This document shows positions 11,635 to 23,479 of a stretch of DNA of 64,000 nt, in pieces; the stretch's first letter is position 1, and each line of letters begins with the position of its first letter. This DNA is from Apoderus coryli. Its lineage: Eukaryota > Arthropoda > Insecta > Coleoptera > Attelabidae. Where the stretch lies: NCBI GenBank assembly GCA_911728435.2, contig OU452199.1, forward strand, positions 39,009,253-39,073,252. Direction: 5' to 3'. The notes under the pieces were generated by a model, which made no database searches, was not told the DNA's origin, and was given only the letters and a program-made list of their open reading frames with translations. Made by a program: the position numbers and the translations under genes.

Positions 11635-12781
11635 CTATTTAGGTGACGAAATGGCGAATATTCTCCTGAGATTCTCAAAATATTCACTTAACGAATAAAA
11701 ACTGAATTCAAGTAACCAATCCCTTACGTTTCGTTTGAATTTACCCGGACCTGTATTCACTTTTAGATGATGGGGCAGATGATTATACAACTTAATAGGC
11801 ATTATAAGGCAACTATTTGCTGAGAGAGAGAGACGGTGTACAGGTAGTCTTAAATTTAAATTATCTCTAAGATCGTAGTTAGAAATTTGACCTGTGCTCG
11901 TAAACCGATCAATGTTAGAATACACGTAGAACACACACTCCAAAATGTAAATTGATGTTACTGTTAGAATTTTTAGATCTTTGAATAATTGACGGCAAGA
12001 ATATCTGGCGGATTTGAATATCATTGTTCTGATAATCCTTTTTTGCATCACTAGTATCTCACCCACGCGACATGAGTTTCCCCACAACACGATGGAATAA
12101 CACAGGACTGAATTAACATTTGCAAAATAAAATGATCGCAATTGAAACAAAGCTTCTCATTTTCCAAACTAAGAACGAAAGTCTGCAGAGCTTCACAGAA
12201 ACGGTCTCGATTTGTTTGTACCAATCTAGGTGCAAGTCAATGTCAACACCCAAGAATTTCACATATGATCTCTGTACTAGCCGGTGATCCCCGTTAACAA
12301 TTCTCATACTGTAGTTCACCTCCCTTGCTGAGAAATGTATATGATTTGTTTTTTCAAAATTCAAGACTAGATCGTTATTAGTACAATAATTCCGCATGTG
12401 CTCCAAACATTCATATCCTTTTGAACTTAAACCACTAATAGAGTCACCAGCTATTATAGCTGAGGTATCATCAGCAAAAAGGGTAATGTGATTTGCAGAT
12501 TTTATGTGTGTAGATATATCTGCAATGAGCAATATGAAGATTAGTGGTCCTAATGTACTGCCCTGGGGAACGCCGACGTCCAACTCCAGAACTGATGATT
12601 CAAAAACTTTGCCATCACGGTTGAGATTCACTTTTTGTTTCCTTTCTGATAAAAATGATGTTATCCAACTTAAGGGAGTGCCTCTAATACTGAAACCATA
12701 GAGTTTACGTAAAATCTTTTCATGATTCACCGTCTCGAAAGCTCGTGAATAATCGAAAAATAATATAGTATATTGTGTACT
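11635..12781 (-). pseudogene. 5'-truncated non-LTR retrotransposon reverse transcriptase
   Basis: The minus strand reads an RT from palm motif A to the C-terminus. Motif A is FFDYSRAFETVNHEK, motif B GVPQGSTLGPLIFILLIADI, and the active-site box FADDTSAII. The thumb and connection region follow (YVKFLGVDIDLHLDW), then a C-terminal part with YNHLPHHLK and FKRNVRDWLLEFSFYS. A single frameshift near 12135 separates the two ORFs (12113-12730 and 11635-12150). The 5' end stops abruptly at about 12781, so the fingers domain and endonuclease are missing, as is usual after incomplete target-primed reverse transcription. The FADD box places it in the Jockey/CR1 superfamily; the exact clade is not resolved. 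Confidence 0.9.
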
Positions 12782-13496
12782 TAGTTGGAAAATAATAATA
12801 ATAATCCAAAAATTATATGTACTCGTATATTATCAAAAAATGATCTCGTATTTGGAGTATGAAATTGCACAAATATCACACTGTTATGGTGTGATAGGTA
12901 GATTGGATTGACTGAGGAATTACTTAAATTTTGCAAAAAAATTCTATAAGTACTTAGTTTTCTTAAAAAGTCGAATGTAACATCGACCAACAATTCACCC
13001 TGTACCTATATGGTGCACGCAGATCCATTTTGATCAGAAAGCGCACACACGAGAATATGTTTTATGGCATATAATAATTTTTCTATTTGGGCGAAAACTT
13101 TAGCTTTGCATGCATAGCCTTGGGCAAATAAAAGCACAAAATATGAACTAAATCAATAATTCATTTTATTTTATGCATAGAAAATATTTTACATTACCTG
13201 CTACAGACATTATTCAGGAAATAAGGAGAATATAGATCCACGCTAAATGTGTTACATTTAGCTGCTTCTTTTGTCTTTTTATTTTCATCTGTTTAAGATG
13301 AGTTTACTGTTGGATATTTTCAATTCGTGCGTAAACAAGGTTGGGGTTTGTGTTGGGTGGGTGTACTCGTAATATATTGCTTTTCAAAAGTTACGGAATG
13401 GTCTCTTGTTTGGCAAGCGTCACGAGGCAAAATATATCACCTGGGTCTAAATGTTTTCGTCAGAGATTTGAAATCTAAAAAATACACTATTATTTT
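12782..13496. other. Non-coding stretch
   Basis: No gene is recognised. An isolated terminus-like CACCCTGTA ends near 13003 with no partner found. Confidence 0.5.
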
Positions 13497-13498
13497 TA

Positions 13499-14860
13499 CA
13501 CTGCTCAAAAAAATTAAAGGAACCACTTTTAGATAACCCTATAACTTATTAAGTGATAGTTATATACAGGTGAACATTTATATTCTGAAAGACACATATT
13601 TTCTTCTCGATAATAAATTGATTAATAGAACTTTCAACTAACCGTTTATTCGTAAACTAAAATTGCCAATTTAAAAAAAAAGTGAGAATAACAAAAAGAA
13701 AAGAAAAGATTTTTTAATAACAATGTTTCGCTATCTGAAAACAAATGTGTTTTAGTATCGCCTGTGTGCTCCAGCAGCGCGAAGGACTTCCTGGCATCTT
13801 CTTGGCATACTTCTCCTGATCCTTGGAATTGTCTTCCTGTGGTATACTGTCCCACTCTTCGACTAGGGATTCTGTTAGTTGCTGAGGGGTTTGGAGAGTA
13901 TTTGGACGAGGTCGAATACGTCTGACCAATATATCACATGAATGTTCAATAATTGGATTAAGGTCAGGGCTTATCGCTGGCCAATCCATTTTACGAATTT
14001 AATGGTCGTTAAGAAAATCTATAGAAATCGCAGCAGTATGAGGCCTTGCATTATCCTGCGTGAAACGAAAATCAAGGCCTATACTATATGCTGCAGGAAG
14101 ATTTTGCAGCTGTAAGATTCTCCGGTATCACTACAAGATCGGTTTTTGCCTTCAAACTTACTCCACCACAGACTATTACCGAACCTCTCCAAATCTGGAT
14201 GCTTCTTGTACAGCAGCAGCGGAGTATCGTTCCTTGGGACGTCGATACACACGCATCCAGCGGGACTGGTCTCCATTATCGAAGTTGTAGAGTTAAAACA
14301 GGTTTTCGTATTGATCTTCTTGGTTTTAAATCTGCTTCCCGTAACCTGTTTCTAATAGTGTGGTCAGAAATGGTTACCTGATGAACCATCGTATATTTGA
14401 AAGGCTTTTGCTATTCGTTTTCGCAAAGAAGAAACTACTAAATATCTGTGACGAAATTGTTTAGTTTTGAGCTTTCGACCTTGTCCGGTTCGTCTTTTAT
14501 ATCGTTCAGTCTCTCTAAACCCATCATACACACGTTCAATGACTGACGGACTGCGATTCAAATTTCTTGCTACTTGTCGAATTTTAAACCATTTTTAATT
14601 AAAGCGTGTGTAGCACGAGCGACCTCTATCTCGCTAAGATCTCTCATTTTGACAGATAATGAATTCGACAACTACAAACTGTCATGCCGTTGCCCGGTGA
14701 CACTCCTTAAGCCTGCCGCGACATGAAACCAAATGGTGAATACTTTCAAAATTACTTTATTTTTTGTCCTTGCTTTGGAATATTAAACTTATCTCGAATA
14801 AAGGAGCCAAAAAGTTACAGGGTTATCCAAAAGTGTTTCCTTTAATTTTTTTGAGCAGTG
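13499..14860 (-). mobile_element. Tc1-type transposon, 1,362 bp
   Basis: The inverted repeats begin CACTGCTCAAAAAAATTAAA at both ends and match for about 49 bp with a few changes. TA duplications lie at 13497-13498 and 14861-14862. The length is typical of Tc1 elements. Confidence 0.95.
13752..14647 (-). pseudogene. Tc1 (DD34E) transposase, degenerate
   Basis: The start is ATG at 14645-14647 (MRDLSEIEVARAT), the usual Tc1 N-terminus in insects. Readable segments in order are the paired-type helix-turn-helix, then RRTGQGRKLKTKQ, then a catalytic-core trace with VCGGVSLKAKTDLVV. The C-terminal block is MDWPAISPDLNPI (glutamate-box region), followed by RIRPRPNTLQTPQQL. The reading ends at a TAA (13752-13754) after a basic tail. 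Many frameshifts and stops lie between, so it encodes no working enzyme. Family knowledge: the DDE triad cuts the element at the TA-flanked ends. Confidence 0.9.
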
Positions 14861-14862
14861 TA

Positions 14863-17610
14863 TTATTATAATTATAAAAATAATAATAACAATCTAAACT
14901 AACCCAACTACGTAACCACTTTACTCAAAAATTAGAAACAACAAAAGTAATAAACTGTTGCCCTCGAGGCACGGCTATGCCTCATATTGACATTATATCT
15001 CTTAAAAAATAATCCATATAATAGCCTCGCAGAACTTGATGCACCTATCCAGATCATGAAATTTGAGTTTCTTTTTTTAAATAGTGTGAATCGAACTCTA
15101 ACTATTGTAACCATTTTGAAATTAGCGGGTGTTATATACATTCAGAAAGAATACTAATGTTATAGCTCAATCCGAATGAACCCCAATATGCTATTCAAAT
15201 TGTTACGGGTTCGATTCAAGTTTTACGAGCGGTTTCAAATAAAGAAGAACAAACAAAGAATATCAACTTGAATAATAACAGAATCAAATTATTATATGAA
15301 ATAAACAAACAACTAAAATAAGCTTTATTAATCTGTATTAAGTAATGCAAAATGACTTACCATTATAATCTTGTATCACTTCCGGTCACCGACTTTAATT
15401 AAAAGGAAATATTTAATTGGATGACCCTTTTGTCAATAATTTATCGAAAACTTTATTAGAAATAAAACGCATAGTTCGGGCTAAAATCAACTAATTTAAT
15501 AATTAAAACTAATTAAAGAAAATGAATAAGAACAAGAAATAAATATGTATAAATAAAAGAAAGAGAAAGAATAAAACAATTAAGCGATAATGGAAATTTA
15601 GACGAAAATGGTAGTTATTACTTGTACTACTTAAAAATAGGAAAATTAATATAATTCGAATAATTATATTAATTCCTATACGAGACTTTAATATACTATT
15701 GCAAACGGAACTTATTTCAATTACTAAAAGAAATAACTTTAAACTTTATATAAAAAAAAACTGATTAAACAAAAAGACCTTCAATTAAAAGAATATCAAA
15801 ACTTACGGAACTTTATACAATTCACTACTTCAGAATAAAATGAAATGGACTTAATCTTTAAACAAAAACTAGAAAATAATAATAATAAGTCCAAAAACAA
15901 ATTAAAATATTTAATTTAACATTTTATAATTAGAGAAAACACGTCTTTACTCAATCAAGGCTAGAACGATTCTGAAAAGAAAAGGACCGATTGTCTTTCC
16001 TAAACACTTAACATACATGAGAAGTAGGTACCTAGATGGAAAATAGCCGACCAGAAAAAAAGGGCCCTGTACGATATAGGTACCCTTATACATCTACAGA
16101 GTAAAACATTCACAAAATAAGATACATTTTTATTTGTATGTCGACTTTAATAAAGATTCTTGATTTTGGAGTTCGCGACTGGACAAAAACCCATAATTAT
16201 TTATGCGCCCATTATATATATTATTTTGATATGGGAAACCGTGACGCTTTCCAATTAGCTTTAGTATATAATAATGAATGTTCGACATTTAATTTACATG
16301 AGGTCATATCGAAAGTTTTAGGTGATCACACTGTAACCACAACATCTGGTTATCTTCTCAATACATGCTTTTATCTTTGGGCTCACCCATAAACATAAAC
16401 TGTATATTCTCGATTAGAAAAAAAAAAGGTTGTTCTCTTAGATACGTCACAATTCCTTTAGGCGAAGATGATATTTGTATTACTTGCAGATGTTGTAAAA
16501 TATTACGAAAGATTGTATTTGTAGGTAGAAAACTATAAAATTATGAGACACAAATACAGGATAGGACAAAAGTAAATTCCATTGCCCGTCCGTCTTATTA
16601 CACTATCTCTCGTTATCACCGCAACCTCTCATCATGAGAATAATTATTCGTTCTCGCTCAGAAACACCATTTTACCTATTTATTTTACAGATCAAAATAC
16701 AACAATTAGACTATATTTTCTACGCAACGGCCGTACTGGGGATGTATAAGTCTAAGACTCATAACCACAAGTCCTGAGTTCAAACTCTTTTATAGACAGA
16801 TCTATTTTTACAATTTAATTTTTTTTTGATACACTCTGTATGTATGAATTACTTCTCTAGAGGGCCCAGATGAACCACTCTGTATCTTTTCTGGATGTTG
16901 CGGATGGACGGTAGACCATTTTGCATCACTTCCGGTCCATAATACCCGCATAGTATATCTACTGGTAAATTAGAATTAAACTGCTTTGACATAGGGGATC
17001 AAAGTCAAATTCAAGGTCACGTAGTAATAGGGCATTAAGAATCCTACAATATTCATCTGAAATATTTTTTGTCGAAATCTTAGATTTAGAGGGAGTTCAA
17101 CAAATGTGAACTGTTGTTTGACCTTATCTCCTACACCTAAATGTAGAATTATCCCGTCTCTATTCTAGTTCCATTTAAAAAGCCAGATCTGAACTGAAAA
17201 ATGCTTTGAAGCTCACGGTCAAGGTCATAATGTAGATGACACAGGAGTACTTCGAGTCCTACAATCAGAAACAATTAATTATTCCTCAGAGTTTCCTTTA
17301 GTTTTCAAGATATTTTGCCGTTCGCTGACTTTCTGAACACGGTGTATATTTTATAATATTCTACTCTATGAATTTATACATTTAATAAATAATATAATAT
17401 GAACTCTGGGATTAACGACAATAATAAAGTGGAAAATGTCATATAAACTTTTTTGATATGTTTCCACGTTTATTCGAGAATATACCTCGACACGTTTATT
17501 ACTCTCCGTTTGCCAGAAGTTTGCAATTCTCTGCGTTTATAATATTATCATGATGCTTCATAGTTTGTGATATTTCTATTCCCAAAAAAATTAACATTTA
17601 AAATGAAATA
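14863..17610. other. AT-rich non-coding stretch with a tRNA-like trace
   Basis: The part at 15280-16010 is extremely AT-rich and lacks coding structure. An open frame at 16138-16392 has no recognisable family. A tRNA-like trace lies near 16733-16795 (see findings). The region 16850-17345 has moderate complexity but no identifiable gene. Confidence 0.5.
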
Positions 17611-17949
17611 CAGGGTCGCTGGGTATGGTCGATTATTTGGTAAAAAATACAAGGGTCCGGAAAAAGTTAAATACTTACAAAAGTTTTAGGGGTTTAAAAT
17701 GCCTATTAGAAATAATTTTGCTTGCTTTTTATGGAATCCCCTGTATATTATTTTCAATCGTCACACTTGTTGTCAAGCTGAACGATTTACGTTGTAACAT
17801 TTCCAAATCAAAACTCGATAAGTCAGGAACAATTGAACACACATTATCTGTATATTACAATTTTTGCTTAATATTGAAGGATGGATTGAAATATCGAATA
17901 TTATACAAAGGGTTCTATTTAAAAAAAAACAACTTTATCACCGACCCTG
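17611..17949. mobile_element. MITE, CAGGGTCG ends
   Basis: CAGGGTCGCTG at 17611 and its inverse CACCGACCCTG ending at 17949 are bordered by TA on both sides. A 117-codon open frame on the plus strand runs out through the right end into flanking DNA. It has no recognisable domain and is judged spurious. Confidence 0.65.
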
Positions 17950-18060
17950 TATCTGTAGTTAAAATTATTACTAACTAATAGGAATTGTATTTAACTTTTT
18001 CTGGTACCTCGTATATTTGACCCAATAATCCCTTCGCATACACATCAGCGACCATTTATA

Positions 18061-18960
18061 AGCTTTCTTCTTCTTATTGTGCCATGTCAGGTCGCCCTGG
18101 CGTTGGCAATCACGATGGCGCACTGATCCCAGATTTGCTTCCTACGCCTACTGTTGTTAAAAGTTCACGAACGGTATTTGGCCTGGCGTAGACTGCTTCA
18201 TTTCTTTGCAAAGCCACCCATGGTATTCTTAGCATTCGTCTATGTAACCACATTTCAAATGCCTCTAGACGGTTGATTGTGGCAGCTTTCAGTGTCTAGA
18301 CTTCAGCTCCATACAACAGCACAGACCAAATGTAACATTTAATCATTCTTTGTCTCAGCTTTAGGTTCAGGCTGTCATTACAAAACAGTGATCTCATCTT
18401 CTGGAACGTTGTATGGGCCGATTCAATCCTGCATCTAATTTCCTTATCCGGGTCGAGTTGCTAGGAAAATTGGATAGTCTCTCATTGTTTTCTCCATTTA
18501 ACTGTAGTGACGAGTTGAGGTATGGCTGACGGCTAAAGATCATAAACTTTGTCTTAGCAAAATTTATATTCACTCCCATTTCTTGTCCCACTGCACTAAC
18601 AGAATTTATGAGATTTTAGAGACCCTGAAGATCATCGCATAAAATAGCCGTATCGCCAGCATAGAGAATGTTCTGCTCGCCGTTGATTTTAACCCCGAAT
18701 TCTTATTCATATAAAGCCTCTTTAAAAACTTTGTCAGAATATAGGTTGAACAACAGTGGAGATAGGGCACATCCTTGTCGAACGCCTCATTGGATTTGAC
18801 GTTCATCTGTAAATCTTCTATTGACTCAAACTTTTGCCTTCTGTCGCCAGTACAGGTTCTTAATAATTATACGTAAATCTTTTCCATCAACACCAGTGTC
18901 TCTCAATATATTTATAAGCTTTTCGTGTTGAACTTAAGCTTTAGTAACTATTTTTCGTTG
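18061..18960 (-). pseudogene. Degenerate LINE reverse transcriptase
   Basis: On the minus strand the RT palm can be followed across frames: GVRQGCALSPLLFNLY (motif B), a decayed active-site box ILYAGDTAIL in place of YADD, and MGVNINFAKTKFMIFS (motif D). Downstream traces of the C-terminal region run toward 18070. The loss of one aspartate in the YADD box and several frameshifts show it is dead. It is related to the LINE at 23480-25289 (shared GVRQGC and NxxKTKFM blocks). Confidence 0.8.
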
Positions 18961-21604
18961 TACACTTTTCCAGTTCGTATACAAGTACACCCCAGGCTTA
19001 TATAGCTCGAAATATGAAGAAAAGGTTACCGATATGGGGTGGTTAACAACGTTTTGACACCGCAAAACAGCCTTCCTCAGGGTTTACAATTCAAAATCTT
19101 CTCGATCCAAGATTCAAGTATAATGTTAAATGTGTTGACATTAAAAAACAAGTAAATTTCATTGTGAACCTCATCCCAATATTAATTCGCGCGAAATATT
19201 GAAGAACTAAAGGCTCAAGAAAAGGAACATATAAGTATAAAAAAATATATGACGATACAGGGTCCAGTTTCTAAAGGGGAAACTTGAGTGTCAAAATTTT
19301 ATAAAATTTTTAAGTATTTAAATGAAATATGGCATGGATTCGATTTTTTTACGCAAACATTAATATATCACTTCCTCCAGTGGCGTGCGTACGGACACAT
19401 CTTAGTACAATTTCAATGACAAATATGGTACGCCCCTGATTTTTTTAGAAACAAAAATTATTTCAAGAATTATTGTTTAATTTATAACAAAAAAAGTCTC
19501 TTTGCGTTTTGTCGTTTGACACAACCTTTGCAAGTAAAAAATTAAAATACCACTCCGAATTTATTTAGGGTTGTGGAACATTTTCAAAGTGGTCTACGGA
19601 ATAAAAAGTTTGGGAGGGAAGCTCTGGCTTAGATCCTTATGTTTAAACACGAAAAGCTTCGAGAAAAACAAATTCCTTACATAGTTTGGTCATCAGTCAA
19701 TCAATGCTATTTGGTGAATTTATGTTTCCTAAATTCAATATAAATACTTTTTACAAGTTGAAGCTGTGTAATTTAAAAATCTATTGATAAGAACGAGAAA
19801 AATTAAGTAGCTTTTTCTGTCGCATCCAAGTACTTTACCCAAATGGCTGCATATAGTTATAAAAAGTCTCAAAGAATGGAATACTATAAGATTTTCTCTC
19901 AAGCCATTTTATCTTTGGTGGTTTTAGTAAAATATAAAATTTATCTAGCATATTTTACTGTTCACATAATAGTAAATCGTTTTTCGGTAACATGAATGTA
20001 GAATTTATTACACCAATCTTCATAAATGGAGTACGACTATGAAAGGGAAATATAGAAAATGAATGTATTGGAGAATATTCAAGTACAGTATGTCTCTAAA
20101 TCTATCTTCACAATATTTTACAACTATTTATTGAGAAATTGTATTGAATTGTTGTTTGATAAGTCCGCGGCTTTTTGAATTTCCCGCGCTACTGAGTCGA
20201 CTGATGATAGCTTTAAGTAGATGAGAATCGAAGTTTGATTTATTTTTTTGTTTTTGGTCCCAAATCCTTTAAAGCTTGCTAATATTATTATATTTATGGT
20301 TCTGTTTTAAAACGGGAAAATTTTTTTTGAAATATTTTTTTATTTCATGTCACATGTAGGTACTACGTTTCGGCTACTATGCCTTCTTCAGAAAAAAAAT
20401 ACAAGATTATAATATAAAATTATTGTATTTAATTTTCATTTAGATTATTTTGGTCACTTTCTCTCTATTTTATTAAACATTAATAATTCTATAAAACCAC
20501 TGTGTTAATGGTTTTTTACAGATTTCATTACACAGCATGGAACATCATATCATTTTTAATTTTTTCAGCATCATTTTATCAACCCTAAACTAAAATATCT
20601 GTTTTGAGGCTATTGAAATGTAGTATTTTAAAATCATTATCTTACATTATGTCGAAAATTTTAGCGTTAAGGTGTAGAACTTAGTCCGTCCCTGATAAAT
20701 TCAAAAACCTTATTTAGATTTAAGAAAATTATTTTAAGAGTTCCTCACTAGTGACCATTATATCAAATTTATGCGATCTTTTACAAATAGCTTAAAATGT
20801 TATTTTACGAAAACCTATTTCTAGTGGCGTTTAAGGGTCTACACGGAAAAAAATATTCATCGGAGGATTTTTTCATGTTCTGCGCCTGTATTCGAGAGAT
20901 TTCCCACAGTGTCCGGCGGATATATTCATATTATTTTTGCCTTAAGACAAACTCACAAGCCGCCACTGTCTACTAACCGCCACATGATGAGGTAATAAAA
21001 CAGAATCTTGTTCAGGTCATTTAGGCCTTTTTCGTATTGCAGGATTTATGTTGTTGCACAGCATGTGTATCTGATTTCATTTCAAACAATAAGAAAATCA
21101 TGCGTTGTAATGTGGAAACAGCCTGAGTACATTTAGGCACGAAGTTGTTTTATGTGTTTCTGGTGCTTTGGCAAAATCGGTTTGCAATATTTATCTTACA
21201 GTTGGCAATTTTCTATCTCTCTGCTTGTTGTAGCAAATGTTTGGAATATTAAACAAGTTTCTACTGTACTAAAACTGTTTTGTGGAAACTCCAACCGCAA
21301 TGAATAATAAAACTGTTATGTTGGGACATATACTTACCTAGCAAATATATGGAAATGTGGCGAAAGAAAGCTGATATGCATATACTCTTATAGAGCATAA
21401 TTTTCTGCATTTACCTACTTGGTTTCCTGCGTTGGAAGATTCTACATTTCGCTTACATACCTAGAAAAGCTTATATTGCATATATTCTTTGTTTAGTTCA
21501 AAGAAATGTAGAGCAAATCCGTGTCCCTGTTACGTATTTCTACATGAGCTGCTCCGAATCATAAAATAATATGTTTATTTTAAGAAGGTGCTTACTCCCA
21601 CTTA
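18961..21604. other. Non-coding stretch
   Basis: No gene is recognised. Weak hammerhead-like motifs occur on the minus strand at 20357-20395 and, poorer, near 19040-19085. CAGTGGCG at 19379 and its inverse near 20966 could be hAT ends, but their flanks do not match. Confidence 0.45.
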
Positions 21605-21606
21605 TA

Positions 21607-23401
21607 CCGGGTGTCCTATCGGGAAGGGATTCAATCGATTATGGAGAAACTACACTGTGGAAGAATCTGGTGTAGTACTTAGGTCGACGGGACCAATTCG
21701 GCTAACATGTTTTCAAGAATCTAGCACTTCCGACCCTATATAAATTATATTGTTTTTTGTATGCTACTTGTAATTCTAAACATATTTCATGCATAATATG
21801 TTATACCTATCGCCAGCCGTTTTCGAAATATTTGAAATTTTATGTCAAAAATGACGTTTTCAGAATAACGAATAATAACAATTTTTTATTATATGGAAGC
21901 TTTAATAATTTAATTTGTAAGAATATCCTAGAATGTATAGACCTACTTTAGCTGCCTACAGATATTTTTCTAGTAAATATTAATACAGGGTATTTGAAAA
22001 AAAGGGTAAAAAATCTTATTGAAAAAAGTGTCATAAATAAAAAATTTTAAATATTTTTATATATTTTTTATTTTTTTTGCATCAAAAATAAGGGCAAGTT
22101 TATGAAAGGATGTCTATCCCAAAAACTGATAGTTTTCAAAATATTGGCAATTTTACATTTTTCTATTACAATAGTAGTGATATCAATTTGAAATTTAATT
22201 GATTTTAGTTGGCCATGATGGCTTTAGATAGCAAATAAATATGACACTTGACAAAAATAATCAACAACTATGACAAATTGTAGACATTAATTAGTAGTAA
22301 TAATCATGGCATGCCTATAAATTATACTAACGAATACTATCTAGATTTGTTTATTATTTATGGAGAATGGTGCTTTTAGAAAATCCAGACTCCACTGCAA
22401 ATTTTCTCAGAGATGTCGTAGGATATGCTGTGAGGTACCCCAGTACAGCTTCATCGTCACAAATAGGTTTCCTTCGTTTTATTTTTGTCTTTACGGAACC
22501 GCAATTTTTGAAATTATCTATTATCCGTTTAACAACTTTTGGTGATGGCTTGTGGTTTTCTGGGTACCTGGCAGAAAATGTATCACACGTTTGTGACATC
22601 ACTCTGTCACATTATTTTTAAATAATAAACAAATTTAGATAGTATTCGTTAGTATAATTTATACGCCCGCCATGATTATTACTACTAATTAATGTCTACA
22701 ATTTGTCATAGTTGTTGATTATTTTTGTCAAGTATCATATTTATTTGCTATCTAAAGCCATCATGGCCAACTAAAATCAATTAAATTTCAAATTCATATC
22801 ACTATTGTAATAGAAAAATGTAAAATTGGCAATATTTTGAAAACTATCAGTTTTTTCATAAACTTGCCCTTATTTTTGATAAAAAAATATAAAATGGGGG
22901 GTTGCCATTTAAAAATTTTGAATTATGACACTTTTTTCAGTTTGATTTTTTACTCTTTTTTTCAAATACCCTGTATTATTATTTACTAAAAAAATATACG
23001 TAGGCGGCTAAAGTAGGTCTATATCTCCTAGGATATTCTAACAAATTAAATTATTAAAGCTTCCATATAATAAAAAAATGTTATTATTCTTTATTCTGAA
23101 AACGTCATTTTTGACATAAAATTTCAAATATTCCGAAAACGGCTGGCGATAGGCATAACATATTATGTATGAAATATGTTTAGAACTACAAGTAGAATCC
23201 AAAAAATATATAATCTATATAGGGTCGTATTTGAAATAAGGAAGTTGACACCCATTTCCGGTATAACCGGAAGTGCTAGATTCTTGAAAACATTTTAGCC
23301 GAATTGGTCCCGTCGACCTAAATACCACACCAGATTTTCAGATAGTTCCACAGTGTAGTTTCTCCATAATCGATCGAATCCCTTCCCGGTGGGACTCCTG
23401 G
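21607..23401. mobile_element. Composite long-inverted-repeat mariner-type element, copy 1
   Basis: The ends start CCGGGTGTCC on the left and, inverted, CCAGGAGTCC on the right, with TA at 21605-21606 and 23402-23403. Outer arms (about 21607-21984 and 22980-23401) and inner arms (starting TACAGGGTATTTGAAAAA at about 21984, inverse ending near 22979) are both inverted repeats. Together each arm is about 750 bp and leaves only a core of about 250 bp. The same nested design recurs at 39827-42249, so the composite moves as one unit. Confidence 0.85.
22354..22602 (-). pseudogene. Transposase N-terminal fragment in the composite core
   Basis: The 82-codon frame begins MMSQTCDTFSARYPENHKPS and ends VESGFSKSTILHK. 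It contains a helix-turn-helix region (FKNCGSVKTKIKRRKP, LRKFAVESGFSKSTI) of the mariner-like transposases that also occur at 3195 and 9100. The catalytic domain is absent, deleted between the two inverted arms, so this copy is non-autonomous. The near-identical N-terminus at 41153-41431 confirms the reading. Confidence 0.8.
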
Positions 23402-23479
23402 TATATACAGCTTTAAACAAAGCTTTTTATTTTCAACAGATAACTAATAAGAAACTGAAAATAGCTTTGGTATTTATCA

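Noticed and set aside
16138..16392. 84-codon plus-strand frame
   Set aside because: No recognised domain, AT-rich surroundings and no splice or promoter support.
17625..17978. 117-codon plus-strand open frame as a gene
   Set aside because: It lies almost wholly within a TA-flanked MITE, crosses its right end and has no recognisable domain.
19040..19085. Hammerhead ribozyme on the minus strand
   Set aside because: The second core box reads AAAAC instead of GAAAC and stem II does not pair.
19379..20968. hAT element with CAGTGGCG ends
   Set aside because: The 8-bp flanks do not match and no hAT coding is present; the terminal match is only 8 bp.
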